Of a DNA stretch of 64,000 nt, positions 50,554 to 59,684 are shown piece after piece. The first letter of the stretch is position 1, and each line of letters begins with the position of its first letter. The notes beneath the pieces are model-generated. The model did not search any database. It was not told the origin of the DNA and worked only from the letters and a program-made list of their open reading frames with translations. A program made the position numbers and the translations under genes. Source of the DNA: Streptomyces lanatus (lineage in GTDB: Bacteria; Actinomycetota; Actinomycetes; Streptomycetales; Streptomycetaceae); the NCBI RefSeq assembly GCF_014655715.1, contig NZ_BNBM01000008.1, positions 186,001 through 250,000 on the forward strand, written 5' to 3'.

Positions 50554-50713
50554 CCCGATCACAGTAGGCCGGCCGCCCGGCTGCGGAATCGGCCGAACGG
50601 CCGAGGAGCCGCCCGCGACCATGGCCGTTCGGCCGAGGCGCGCGCCCGGGCCCGCGGGCGAGATTGGAGCCGCACCCTGGAAGTTCGAGCGCCGAGAAGG
50701 GCCACGCCCCACC

Positions 50714-51436
50714 ATGAGCACCGTTCTGGCCGGATACGGCCTCGTCAAGAAGTACGGCTCCACCACCGCCCTCGCCGGCGTCGACGTGGAGGTCCGCGAA
50801 CGCGACTCGCTGGCCATCATGGGCCCGTCCGGGTCCGGAAAGTCGACCTTGCTGCACACCCTCGCCGGGATCATCCGGCCCGACGGCGGCCAGGTGCTGC
50901 TGCGCGGCGAGCGAAGCGAGATGGGGGTCCCCCCGGCCGAAGGCTGGGGGCGCATCGACAGGCTCGGCGAGAACCGGCTCAGCGCGCTCCGCCGCAAGCG
51001 GTTCGGGTTCGTGTTCCAGTTCGGCCAGCTGCTGCCGGAGCTGCCCGCCGAGGAGAACGTCGCGCTGCCGCTGATGCTGGAGGGCGTGCCGCGCGGGAAG
51101 GCCGTCGAACGGGCCCGCCGCTGGTTCGCACCGCTCGGCCTCGAAGGGCTGGAGGGACGCCGCCCCGGCCAGCTCTCCGGCGGCCAGGCACAGCGCGTCG
51201 CCATCGCCCGCGCCCTGGCCGTCGAACCCGACGTCGTCTTCGCGGACGAACCGACCGGCGCCCTGGACCAGAACACCAGCGCCGAAGTCATCCGGCTTCT
51301 CACATCCGTCACCCGCGCCTCCGGCGCCGCCCTGGTGATGGTCACCCACGACGCCGACGTCGCCGCGCACTGCGACCGCGTCCTGCATGTCCGCGACGGC
51401 CGCATCAGCAACTACAGCCAGTACACGGTCGCCTGA
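50714..51436 (+). CDS. ABC transporter ATP-binding protein (MacB/LolD-like)
   Basis: 240 residues. Walker A GPSGSGKSTLLHTLAG, signature LSGGQAQRVAIARAL, Walker B DVVFADEPTGALD and the switch His in MVTHDADVA are all complete. A small insertion (RSEMGVPPAEGWGRIDRLGE) precedes the Q-loop region FGFVFQFGQLLPELPAEEN. It pairs with the FtsX-like permease whose start lies 28 bases downstream. The type exports peptides, antibiotics or lipoproteins rather than importing. Confidence 0.94.
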   Translation: MSTVLAGYGLVKKYGSTTALAGVDVEVRERDSLAIMGPSGSGKSTLLHTLAGIIRPDGGQVLLRGERSEMGVPPAEGWGRIDRLGENRLSALRRKRFGFVFQFGQLLPELPAEENVALPLMLEGVPRGKAVERARRWFAPLGLEGLEGRRPGQLSGGQAQRVAIARALAVEPDVVFADEPTGALDQNTSAEVIRLLTSVTRASGAALVMVTHDADVAAHCDRVLHVRDGRISNYSQYTVA

Positions 51437-51464
51437 CCCCGACCGCACACCACCGGAGAGCCCC

Positions 51465-53480
51465 ATGCGTTCCCCCGTCCTGCCCCTGACCTGGCACCTG
51501 ACCAGGTCCGCCGGCCGCCGTGGCCTCCAGAGCCACCTCCTCGCGGCCGGTGCCGCCGCCGTCGGCTCGTTCCTGCTGCTGGTGATGGTCGCCGTCTCCC
51601 TCGGTGCGGGCACCCGCGCCGACCACACGACATGGCGCACCCCCGATGCCGTACCGGCCAAGGACGCGACGGCGGTCCAGGTCACGACCACGACGTACGT
51701 ACGCCAGGAACCCGTCACCGTCGTCAACCTGGCCCAACGGCCCGACCGCGAGCAGACCCCCGCGCCCCCCGGCCTGAGCGGCTTCCCGAAGCCGGGCCAG
51801 GTGTACGTCTCTCCCGCCCTGGCCGAGCTGCTGCACAAGCTCCCCGCCGGCCAACTCGCCGACCGCTTCCCGAAGACGAAGACCTACGGCACGCTCGGTG
51901 CCGCCGCTCTCGCCTCCCCCGACGAACTGGTCGCGGTGGTCGGGCGGGCGCCCGGTGACGCGGCCGTGGCCAAGACCGCCGGGGAGCAGAACTACTACGA
52001 CGACGGGCTGACGAAGCGCGCGCCGGTCTCCGGGTTCGCCGACACCAAGGCGAGCGTGTTCACCGGCGCCGACCAGGGGACCGTGCTGCTGGGTGTGGTG
52101 CTGCTCGTCATGCCGGTCGTCGTGCTGGCCTCGGCCGCCGGACGGCTCGGCGCGGCCCGGCGTGAACAGCGGCTCGCCGCCCTGCGCCTTGCCGGGGCGA
52201 CACCGCGCCAGATCCTCGCCATGACCGCCGCCGAATCGGCGGGAGTCGGCGCGGCGGGCGCGCTGGCGGGAGCGCTCGCCTACACGGCGCTGCTGCCCGC
52301 GCTCGCCGCACTCCCGTACGGCGTCGGCGGCTGGTACACCGGCCAGTTGTGGGTCGGACTGCCGTGGCTGGCCGCGGTCGTGGCCGCGGTGACCGCCCTC
52401 ATCACGGTCAGCGCGGTGACGATGCTGCGCAAGGTGGCCACCTCGCCCCTCGGCGTGGCCCAGCAGGCCGATCCTCGTCGCACCCGGGCGATCCGACTGC
52501 TGCTGTTCGTCGCCGTCCTGCTCTACATCTGGGCGACCACGGGCCAGGGCGGCCAGCTGAAGACCCAGCAACTCCTCGCCCTGCTGGGGCTCTTCTACGG
52601 CGCGTTCTGGCTGTTCGGCCCCTGGGTCGTGGACCGGCTGGGCCGCATCGTGGGCCGCCGCGCCAAGCGCCCGGCCACGCTGCTGGCCGCGCGCCGGCTC
52701 AGCGACGACCCGCGCGGGGCCTGGCGCACCGTCAGCGGCCTGGTGCTCGCCGGGTTCGTGGCCGGGTTCTTCTCGGTCAGCTCGCTGGGTTCCGAGGGCC
52801 CGAGCCATGAGGGCCAGGTGGCGGTGATCACCGCGAACGCCGCCGACGCCCGGCACACCGCCGCCGAGGCCCGTACCGCGTTGCACCGGGCGGGCGTCAC
52901 GGCGACCGTCAGCGTCACGAGCGAGGACGACTTCGACAGTCTGCTGAGCGGAGTCGACGGCGTGATCGCCGATGTCCCCGGTGGGCAGGAGCGCATCGAC
53001 ACGGCCGTCACCGCGCTTACGCCGCTGGGTTCGGGCAGGTACCCTTTCACGCAGGCGTACGTGTCCGCTCCGGACGACACCATCACCGCCCGGGTCGCCA
53101 CCGTGAGCACCGCCACCCTGGTGCTGAGCTTCCTCGTCGCCGCCGCCTCCGCCGGGCTCACCGCCGCCGCGAACGTCCTCGACCGGCGCCGCGTGTACGG
53201 CCTGCTGCGACTGGCCGGCACCCCGCTGGAGGTCCTCGACCGGGCCCGCGTCCGCGAGACGGTCATCCCGCTGGCCGTCCTGGCGGGCGGCACCACCGCG
53301 ATGGGCGCCTTCGGTGCCATGCAGCTCAACAAGGCGGCCGGCACCACGATCAACACCTCCGGTGCCGTGGAGCTGGTGATCTGCCTGGCCGTCGGCGCAC
53401 TGGCCATGCTCGCCGCCATCACCGCGAGCAGGCCGCTGCTGCGGAAGGTGACGGCGGGCCCGGCACAGACGGCGGACTGA
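51465..53480 (+). CDS. FtsX-type ABC transporter permease
   Basis: 671 residues. One N-terminal helix (LLAAGAAAVGSFLLLVMVAV) is followed by an extracytoplasmic domain of about 180 residues. Three helices make up the first FtsX unit (GVVLLVMPVVVLASAAGRLG, RLAGATPRQILAM, AALPYGVGGWYTG). A second extracytoplasmic region and a C-terminal FtsX unit follow (LSFLVAAASAGLTAAANVL, LLRLAGTPLEVLDRARVRE). It forms the membrane part of the exporter with the preceding ATPase. Divergent to the orphan histidine kinase, a common neighbour of antimicrobial-peptide resistance exporters. Confidence 0.9.
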   Translation: MRSPVLPLTWHLTRSAGRRGLQSHLLAAGAAAVGSFLLLVMVAVSLGAGTRADHTTWRTPDAVPAKDATAVQVTTTTYVRQEPVTVVNLAQRPDREQTPAPPGLSGFPKPGQVYVSPALAELLHKLPAGQLADRFPKTKTYGTLGAAALASPDELVAVVGRAPGDAAVAKTAGEQNYYDDGLTKRAPVSGFADTKASVFTGADQGTVLLGVVLLVMPVVVLASAAGRLGAARREQRLAALRLAGATPRQILAMTAAESAGVGAAGALAGALAYTALLPALAALPYGVGGWYTGQLWVGLPWLAAVVAAVTALITVSAVTMLRKVATSPLGVAQQADPRRTRAIRLLLFVAVLLYIWATTGQGGQLKTQQLLALLGLFYGAFWLFGPWVVDRLGRIVGRRAKRPATLLAARRLSDDPRGAWRTVSGLVLAGFVAGFFSVSSLGSEGPSHEGQVAVITANAADARHTAAEARTALHRAGVTATVSVTSEDDFDSLLSGVDGVIADVPGGQERIDTAVTALTPLGSGRYPFTQAYVSAPDDTITARVATVSTATLVLSFLVAAASAGLTAAANVLDRRRVYGLLRLAGTPLEVLDRARVRETVIPLAVLAGGTTAMGAFGAMQLNKAAGTTINTSGAVELVICLAVGALAMLAAITASRPLLRKVTAGPAQTAD

Positions 53481-53486
53481 CCGGCG

Positions 53487-54377
53487 TCAGATATCCCGAC
53501 GTCCCACTTTCTCCTCGCTGACCGCGGAGAGGTGATCGCGCAGGAAGTCGGCGGCTTCGGTGCGCTTCCCGGCGAGGAGCAGGTCGGCGAGCCGTACGTG
53601 TTCGGCGCAGCGGACGAGGGCGCGATCGCGTTGAAGTGAGCGCCGGTACTCGATGAGGCGGCGCAGGCGGTCGACGCGGCGCAGGGCGTCGATGAAGAAG
53701 GAGTTGTGGCTGCAGGCCATGACGACTTCGTGGAAGCGGCTGTTGAGGTCGTACAGCCGGGCGTTGCCGATGTCCCGGATCTCGCCGTCCACCAGGCGCT
53801 GTTGCTGGGCGCGGACCGTTTCGAGGGCGTCGCGGTCCAGGACGAAGCCGGGTTCGAGGAGGGCGGCGGGCTCGATGGTGAGGCGGAAGCGGTAGCTGTC
53901 GGCGTAGGCGTCCATCGAGGTGAGCATGGGCTGGAACTCCCAGCCGTAGCCGGGGAGTCGTTCGATCCAGCCCTCGACGGCGATACGGCGCAGGATGTGG
54001 GTGAGCTGCCCCGGCATGAGGTCGTAGCGGCGGGCGAGGGTCTTCTCGGTGACCCGGTCGGGCAGTTCGCCGGCGAGGCGGTCGGCGGCGATGTGGAGGT
54101 AGGCGTCCTCGATGCCGTCCTCGGTGGCCGGGGCGGGGGCTGCCTGGGCGAGGTCCTGGCCGGTGAGGGCCACGGTGTAGCCGCCGCGTTCGGCCGGGGC
54201 CACGACGCCGTCCTCCGCCAGCAGGCGCAGGGCCTGGCGGACGGGAGAGCGGGAGACTTTCAGCTGGTTGGCGAGGGCGCGTTCGACCAGGCGTGTGCCT
54301 ACGGGCAGTCCGCCCTCGGCGATGTGCTGGACGATGTGCGCCGCGGTCCGGCGCGCCAGGGGAGTGGGCGGCGTCAT
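53487..54377 (-). CDS. GntR/FCD regulator with two winged-helix segments
   Basis: 296 residues from the ATG at 54377; the frame stays open upstream but that part is Pro/Arg-rich and without a ribosome-binding site. Residues 10-75 are a GntR winged helix (RALANQLKVSRSPVRQALRLLAEDGV, partly quoted). After a linker, residues 95-155 look like a second winged helix (EKTLARRYDLMPGQLTHILRR, then IERLPGYGWEF). The FCD effector domain fills 165-285 (LNSRFHEVVMACSHNSFFID, with the metal-binding residues). Third gene of a run with the IDH-like enzyme and cupin, which it probably controls. Duplicated DNA-binding segments are uncommon in this family. Confidence 0.88.
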   Translation of the reverse strand: MTPPTPLARRTAAHIVQHIAEGGLPVGTRLVERALANQLKVSRSPVRQALRLLAEDGVVAPAERGGYTVALTGQDLAQAAPAPATEDGIEDAYLHIAADRLAGELPDRVTEKTLARRYDLMPGQLTHILRRIAVEGWIERLPGYGWEFQPMLTSMDAYADSYRFRLTIEPAALLEPGFVLDRDALETVRAQQQRLVDGEIRDIGNARLYDLNSRFHEVVMACSHNSFFIDALRRVDRLRRLIEYRRSLQRDRALVRCAEHVRLADLLLAGKRTEAADFLRDHLSAVSEEKVGRRDI

Positions 54378-54492
54378 CGTCTGGTGCCTCCGCGAGCGTG
54401 CCGGGTGCGGCCGGGACCGGATGTGATGCCGGGCGCCGGCGTCATGGGCGAGCCCGGAGTATACGTGTTCGACCTGCGGCGAAGCGGGGTGA

Positions 54493-54942
54493 TCAGGCGT
54501 CGGGTTTGGTGTGTTCGGCGTCGACCCGCGCGGTGACACCGGTCTCGACGAGGGTGCGGGTGGCGTCCACCGAGGCGTAGATCCACAGGATCCGCATGGG
54601 CTCGGTGGCGGAGGCGTTGCGGAAGCGGTGTGGGGTGCCGGCGGCGACGTAGGTGGTGTCGAAGCGGCTCACGCGGTGTTCGGTGCCGTCGATCTCGACG
54701 ATGGCGTCGCCTTCGAGGATGGTCACGCTCTCGGGGCAGTTGTGGGTGTGGAGCGGGATACCGGCGCCGCCCTCGAAGAGCGTCTGGCCGGTGAGGAAGA
54801 CCTCCGCTCCGGCCGCCCGGGTGACCAGGGGGATGGTGCGGGCGCCACCGCCGCGGCTGAAGGCGGTCAGCTCGGCCGGGCGCAGGACGGCGGGCGGGAA
54901 TGCGGCGAAGCAGGGTTCAGTGGTGGTGGGTTCGGGGGACAT
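54493..54942 (-). CDS. Cupin domain protein
   Basis: 149 residues from the ATG at 54942. The two cupin motifs are PLHTHNCPESVTILEGDAIVEI (quoted in part; His-x-His...Glu metal ligands) and VAAGTPHRFRNAS (second His). A single-domain cupin of this kind may be a small metal-dependent enzyme or a sugar-/organic-acid-binding protein. It lies 29 bases downstream of the IDH-like gene and 115 bases upstream of the GntR gene on the same strand, so a shared operon is likely. Confidence 0.85.
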   Translation of the reverse strand: MSPEPTTTEPCFAAFPPAVLRPAELTAFSRGGGARTIPLVTRAAGAEVFLTGQTLFEGGAGIPLHTHNCPESVTILEGDAIVEIDGTEHRVSRFDTTYVAAGTPHRFRNASATEPMRILWIYASVDATRTLVETGVTARVDAEHTKPDA

Positions 54943-54971
54943 GGGGCTGTCTCTCCGGGGCGTGAGGGGGC

Positions 54972-56066
54972 TCAGGCGGTCGGCGCGGCAGGGGTGTGCT
55001 GGACGTTGTGCCGGACGGTGTGGCAGATCTCCGCCGCGAACTCCGTCGTGCCGAGGGTGCCGCCGATGTCGCGCGTGCGCGTGGTGGGGTTGTCCAGGAC
55101 GGCGTCCACCGCGTTGCTGATCAGGGCGGCGGCCCGCACGAGCCGGTCGTCGCCGTCGCGTTGGCCGCGCCAGTCGAGGAGCATCGCGGCGGAGAGGATC
55201 AGCGAGGTGGGGTTGGCGATGCCCTGTCCCGCGATGTCTGGGGCGGAGCCGTGCTGGGCCTGGGCCACGCACAGGGTGTCGGAGGCGTTGATGGAGCCGC
55301 CCAGGCCGAGGCTGCCGGAGAGTTCGGAGGCTTCGTCGGAGAGGATGTCGCCGAACATGTTGGTGGTGACGATGACGTCGAAGCGCTGCGGGCTGCGGAT
55401 CAGCAGGGCGGCGGTGGCGTCCACGATGAGCTCTTCGAGTTCGACGTCCGGGAATTCCTCGGCCACCTTGCGCACTTCGCGCAGGAACAGGCCGTCCGAC
55501 AGCTTGACCACGTTGGCCTTGTGGACGGCCGTGACCTTCTTCCGGCGGCCCCGGGCCAGCTCGAAGGCCGCCCTGGCCACACGTCGGCTGGCCAGGGCGG
55601 TGACCTTGCGCAGGGACAGGGCGGTGTCCTCGTCGGGCATGAACTCGCCGCTGCCCGCGTACATGTTGCGGTCCGAGTAGAAGCCCTCGGTGTTCTCGCG
55701 GACGATCACCAGGTCCATCGGGTGGCGCAGGATGCTCAGCTCGGGGTGGGAACGGCAGGGCCGGATGTTGGCGTAGAGCTGGAAGACGGTGCGCAGCTCG
55801 GCCGAGGGGTTGATGCCGCCCTCGGCGCGTGGCGGATAGCCGTAGTGCGAGACGGGGCCGAGCAGCACACCGTCCGCCTGCGGGACGCGCTTCAGCACGG
55901 CGTCCGGCAGCGTGGTCCCGGATGCGGCCAGGGAGGCGAGGCCGATGTCGTGGGTCTCATAGGTCAGGCCGAGCCCGAGCCGGCGGTCGACGCTGTTCAG
56001 CACATCGAGGGTGGCCGCCGTGATCTCGGGGCCGATGCCGTCGCCGGGCAGTACCAGGATCTTCAC
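54972..56066 (-). CDS. Isocitrate/isopropylmalate dehydrogenase family enzyme (tartrate dehydrogenase-like)
   Basis: 364 residues from the GTG at 56066, with GAAAGG upstream. It starts VKILVLPGDGIGPEITAATL. Family motifs are LVIVRENTEGFYSDRN (substrate Arg/Glu), VTAVHKANVVKLSDGLF (Lys), IVDATAALLIRSPQRFDVIV and GDILSDEASELSGSLGL (metal Asp). It oxidatively decarboxylates a 2-hydroxy dicarboxylate with NAD(P). The presence of a cupin and GntR gene instead of leucine or TCA genes suggests a catabolic substrate such as tartrate, 3-isopropylmalate analogues or another hydroxy-diacid. Confidence 0.9.
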   Translation of the reverse strand: MKILVLPGDGIGPEITAATLDVLNSVDRRLGLGLTYETHDIGLASLAASGTTLPDAVLKRVPQADGVLLGPVSHYGYPPRAEGGINPSAELRTVFQLYANIRPCRSHPELSILRHPMDLVIVRENTEGFYSDRNMYAGSGEFMPDEDTALSLRKVTALASRRVARAAFELARGRRKKVTAVHKANVVKLSDGLFLREVRKVAEEFPDVELEELIVDATAALLIRSPQRFDVIVTTNMFGDILSDEASELSGSLGLGGSINASDTLCVAQAQHGSAPDIAGQGIANPTSLILSAAMLLDWRGQRDGDDRLVRAAALISNAVDAVLDNPTTRTRDIGGTLGTTEFAAEICHTVRHNVQHTPAAPTA

Positions 56067-56217
56067 CGAAGGCCTTTCTGGAGAGGCGATGGCGCGTTCC
56101 GGACCACACGCTAGACGGCGGCTTGGTTTTTTGAAAGACCGTTGTACCGAACCTTCCATCAGGCACACGTACCGCTCGTGATCCACCGGGCGTTCAGGCA
56201 CCTATTGCCTCCACCCC

Positions 56218-58695
56218 TCACCGTCGCAGCGCCGCCCTCCCCGGCAGCGTCACCGCCGCCAGGCCCAGCCCCACCGCGCCCCCGGCGAAGGCCGCGTACA
56301 GCAGCGGAGGTACGTAAGGGGACTCGCCGGTGAGGCCGCGCATCATCGGGATCAGTGTCGCGGCGGCGATGGCCGTGCCGAGGGCGATGCCCGCGAGGGC
56401 CACGAGGAGGCCCTCCCAGTGCAGCATCCGCATCACCTGACGGCGGGTCGAGCCGATGAGGCGCAGCGTGCCGAGTTCGCGGCGGCGGTCGAGGACGGTC
56501 ATCACGAGGGTGTTGGCAGCGGCGACGGCCGCGAAGCCGCCGAGGACGGCGACCATCGTGTAGTTGGCCCAGGCGTTGAGCTCGCGGTCGGTGTTCTGCT
56601 CGACGACGTAGCCGGAGGCGTCGGTGACCTCGCCGAGCCCCGTGAGAGACCCCGCGTCCCCGCCCCGTACCAGCAGCGTGCTGTCGAAACCCGAGGTGAC
56701 ATGGGGTGCGAGGGAGGCGCGGTCCATGGTCACGGTCGCGAGGCCGAGCCCGCGGCCATACACGGCGACGACCTCGGGGCTGGTCCTGGTGCCGTCCGGA
56801 AGGTACATCGGCAGCCTGTCGCCCACCTCGACCTTCGCCGATGTCGCGAGCGTCCTGTCGATGGCGACCCGCCCCTTGCCGACGCGGTCCAGGCTGCCGC
56901 CGCGCACATCGAGGTCCTGCACCTTCGCGAGCTGTGCGCCGGAGCCGGAGATCCCCTGCGTCGTCGAGCCCTGCAGCCACCGGTCGCCGCCGGAGCCGAC
57001 GGCAACCAGCACCTGAGTGTCCAGAAGGCCTACGGCTGCTTCGACGCCGGGCGCGCGGGCGGCCCGTTCGGCGGCGTCGGCGGGCAGTCCGGCCGGGTCC
57101 GTGACGACGTGGTCGGCGGTGACTCCGGCGCGCAACTGCTTCGCGGCGACATGGCTCTCGCTCGTGTGCATGAAGACGAGCGTCGAGGCGAAGGCCATGG
57201 CCAGCACGATCGGGGTGATCGCGGAGGCCAACCTGCGTGCGTTCGTACGGGAGTTGGCGGCCGCGAGTGCCGCCGAGGCGTCTCCGCCGCGCAGCGCCAG
57301 CCCGAACAGCGCCGCGCACAACCGCGCCACCAGCGGGCCGAGCAGCGCGACGGCGAGCATGAAGAGCATGACGACGCCGAGGGCCGCGTTCGCCGCGTCG
57401 TCCCCGGCCGCACGGGCGGCGACCACGGTGAGGAACCCGCCGCCGACGAGGGCGCCCAGACCGAGCAGTATCCGGATCACCCCCGGCCGCAGCCGCTCCA
57501 CCGACGCCTCGGTGAGCGCCTGCCCCGGCTTGATCCTCGCGGGCCGGCGCCCGGCCGCCCAGCCCGCGGCGAGCGCGGTCAGCAGCCCCGCGCCGACGGC
57601 GACGACGAGCGGGATCCAGGAGACATGCAGCTCCACGGCCTCCGGGATGGCCCCACGGTCCTTGAGCTGCCCGAACCACCAGTGCGCGAGCCCGATCCCG
57701 GGCAGACAGCCGACCAGCCCGGCGAGCGGCGCGACGAGCAGCCCCTCGGCGGCGACCGCGCGACGGATCTGCCGTGGCGTGGCGCCGACCGCACGCAGCA
57801 GCGCGAACTCCCGGGCACGCTGGGCGACCGACAGGGCGACCGTGCCGGACGCGGTGAATACGGCGACGGCGGCGGCGATCCCGCCGAAGGAGCCGCCGAG
57901 CCCGGTCAGCATCTCCTTGGCGTAACCGAGCCCGCGGTCCTCGACGCCGCCGCGGTCGTCGCCGGTGTGCACCTCGGCACCGGAGCCGGCGAGCGCCTTC
58001 TTCACCCCGGCGGCGAGCGCGTCGGCGTCCACCCCGCCCCCGGCCGTCACGGCGATCGCGTCGGCCTTACCGGGATGCCCGGCGAGCGCGGCGGACCCGG
58101 CGTCGGCGAACCAGGCGGTGGCCCCCTCGGTCACCTCACCGGATCCGGCCCTCGCCAGCCCGGACACCCGGAAGTCGGCCCGGCCACCGGCGGTTTCGAG
58201 GGGGATGATGTCGCCGACGTCCGCCCGAGCAGCCCCGGCGTCGAGCACGACCTCGCCGGAGCCGGGCGCGGTCCCGGAGGTGAGCGCGGCACCGGTGAAG
58301 GCGTGCGAGCCCCAGCCATGGCCGGTCAGCACGCCGTCGCCCTGGCGCACCGGGAACGTGAAGTCCGGTACCGCCGCCTCGACGCCGGGCACGCGGGCCA
58401 CCTTGCCCGCCAGCGCGGCGTCCAGGCGCGCCATGTCCGGCAGCGGGTCCGCCGACTCGGTGCGGCTGTCGCCGCTGCCCGTGACGAGACGGGCGTACTG
58501 GTCCGCCGCCGCGACGACCGGCGCCTTCGCGTACCGCTCCGGCGGCACCGATGCGCGTACGCCCGTCTCCAGGAGGATGCCGCACGCCGAGACGATCAGC
58601 GCCGCCATCATCAGCGCGACGAACGTGCCCGCGAACGACGCGGGTTTGAAGCGTACGGCCGCACGGGCCAGGCCGTTGGGGGCGAAGCTCCTCAC
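56218..58695 (-). CDS. FtsX-type ABC transporter permease, large form
   Basis: 825 residues. An N-terminal helix (FAGTFVALMMAALIVSACGIL) precedes a 190-residue extracytoplasmic domain. The first FtsX block has helices around GIAAAVAVFTASGTVALSV, LLRAVGATPRQIRRAVAAEG and LVVAVGAGLLTALAAGWAAG. Two extra central helices (LLGLGALVGGGFLTVVAARA, LGVVMLFMLAVALLGPLVARL), a second extracytoplasmic domain and a C-terminal FtsX block (LGGFAAVAAANTLVMTVLDR, TLRLIGSTRRQVMRML) complete it. Ten helices in all is typical of actinobacterial macrolide/peptide exporters. Its ATG overlaps the ATPase gene stop by 4 bases (ATGA). Confidence 0.92.
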   Translation of the reverse strand: MRSFAPNGLARAAVRFKPASFAGTFVALMMAALIVSACGILLETGVRASVPPERYAKAPVVAAADQYARLVTGSGDSRTESADPLPDMARLDAALAGKVARVPGVEAAVPDFTFPVRQGDGVLTGHGWGSHAFTGAALTSGTAPGSGEVVLDAGAARADVGDIIPLETAGGRADFRVSGLARAGSGEVTEGATAWFADAGSAALAGHPGKADAIAVTAGGGVDADALAAGVKKALAGSGAEVHTGDDRGGVEDRGLGYAKEMLTGLGGSFGGIAAAVAVFTASGTVALSVAQRAREFALLRAVGATPRQIRRAVAAEGLLVAPLAGLVGCLPGIGLAHWWFGQLKDRGAIPEAVELHVSWIPLVVAVGAGLLTALAAGWAAGRRPARIKPGQALTEASVERLRPGVIRILLGLGALVGGGFLTVVAARAAGDDAANAALGVVMLFMLAVALLGPLVARLCAALFGLALRGGDASAALAAANSRTNARRLASAITPIVLAMAFASTLVFMHTSESHVAAKQLRAGVTADHVVTDPAGLPADAAERAARAPGVEAAVGLLDTQVLVAVGSGGDRWLQGSTTQGISGSGAQLAKVQDLDVRGGSLDRVGKGRVAIDRTLATSAKVEVGDRLPMYLPDGTRTSPEVVAVYGRGLGLATVTMDRASLAPHVTSGFDSTLLVRGGDAGSLTGLGEVTDASGYVVEQNTDRELNAWANYTMVAVLGGFAAVAAANTLVMTVLDRRRELGTLRLIGSTRRQVMRMLHWEGLLVALAGIALGTAIAAATLIPMMRGLTGESPYVPPLLYAAFAGGAVGLGLAAVTLPGRAALRR

Positions 58696-59507
58696 GCCGC
58701 CGCCCCCATCATCGCGCCCGCACGGGAGGTGAGGCCGGCCATCCGCGCCGCGATCTGCTCGGCCGAGCCGCGGTCGAGACCGTCGGCGAAGACGCCGTCC
58801 GCGAGGAACAGCACACGGTCCGCCCAGGCTGCCGCGACCGGGTCGTGGGTGACCATGACGACCGTGGCCCCGAGGGCGTCCACGGCGTGCCGGAGCAGAC
58901 CGAGGATCTCGGCGGCGGTACCGGTGTCGAGAGCCCCGGTGGGCTCGTCGGCGAAGATCACGTCCGGGCTTGTGACCAGGGCACGGGCGATGGCGACGCG
59001 CTGCTGCTGGCCGCCGGACAGCTCACCGGGCCGGGACCGCGCCTTGTCGGCCAGTCCGACCCGCGCCAGCACCTCGGCCGCCCTGCGGCGGTCCCGGCGC
59101 TGCCCGGCGAGGCGCATCGGGAGCAGCACGTTCTGCTCGACGGTGAGGGACGGCAGGAGATTGAACGCCTGGAAGACGAAGCCGAGGCGGCTGCGGCGCA
59201 GCTCGGTGAGCCGGTTCTCGCGCATGCCCGTGATCTCCGTACCGCCGAGGCACACGGAACCGGCCGACGGCCGGTCGAGCCCTGCGGCGCACTGGAGGAA
59301 GGTGGACTTGCCGGAGCCGGACGGGCCCATGACGGCGGTGAACGAGCCGCGCGGCAGGGCGAGGTCGACGCCCGCGAGCGCGTGCACGGCTCCGGCGCCA
59401 CGGCCGTACTGCCGCCGGACGCCGCGCAGTTCGACGGCGAGACCGGGCATGCCCTGGGCCTCCGGCCGGTCGTCCGTCTCCTGCCGCTTGCCCTTGCGCA
59501 GCCCCAT
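58692..59507 (-). CDS. ABC transporter ATP-binding protein (MacB/LolD-like)
   Basis: 271 residues; GAGAGGG lies five bases before the ATG. Walker A GPSGSGKSTFLQCAAG, signature LSGGQQQRVAIARAL, Walker B DVIFADEPTGALD and MVTHDPVAAA are intact. The C-terminus has a short tail (AEQIAARMAGLTSRAG). Translational coupling to the FtsX permease (4-base overlap) shows they form one exporter. Short palindromes upstream at 59528-59566 are candidate control sites. Confidence 0.94.
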   Translation of the reverse strand: MGLRKGKRQETDDRPEAQGMPGLAVELRGVRRQYGRGAGAVHALAGVDLALPRGSFTAVMGPSGSGKSTFLQCAAGLDRPSAGSVCLGGTEITGMRENRLTELRRSRLGFVFQAFNLLPSLTVEQNVLLPMRLAGQRRDRRRAAEVLARVGLADKARSRPGELSGGQQQRVAIARALVTSPDVIFADEPTGALDTGTAAEILGLLRHAVDALGATVVMVTHDPVAAAWADRVLFLADGVFADGLDRGSAEQIAARMAGLTSRAGAMMGAAA

Positions 59508-59527
59508 GGTCCGCCCTCTCGCGATCT

Positions 59528-59566
59528 CTTCGAACCGATACCTCGAAGCTACGGATCACGGTGATC
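59528..59566. promoter_or_regulatory. Two inverted repeats upstream of the ABC exporter operon
   Basis: CTTCGA-N9-TCGAAG (59528-59548) and GATCACGGTGATC (59554-59566) lie 21-59 bases upstream of the ATPase start. Both are perfect in their arms. Small repeats of this size fit PadR/TetR/MarR-type operators; no matching regulator is adjacent. The rest of 59567-59684 shows nothing notable. Confidence 0.4.
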
Positions 59567-59684
59567 GCGGACCATGGTGGTCGCTGGCGGATCGTGGGTG
59601 GGGAAAACCCGAGACCCGGCCGCACGGGCCTGTCGTGATTCACCCCGTTCGTACGTGCCTCCAGCAGGACCCCGCGCCTGGGCC

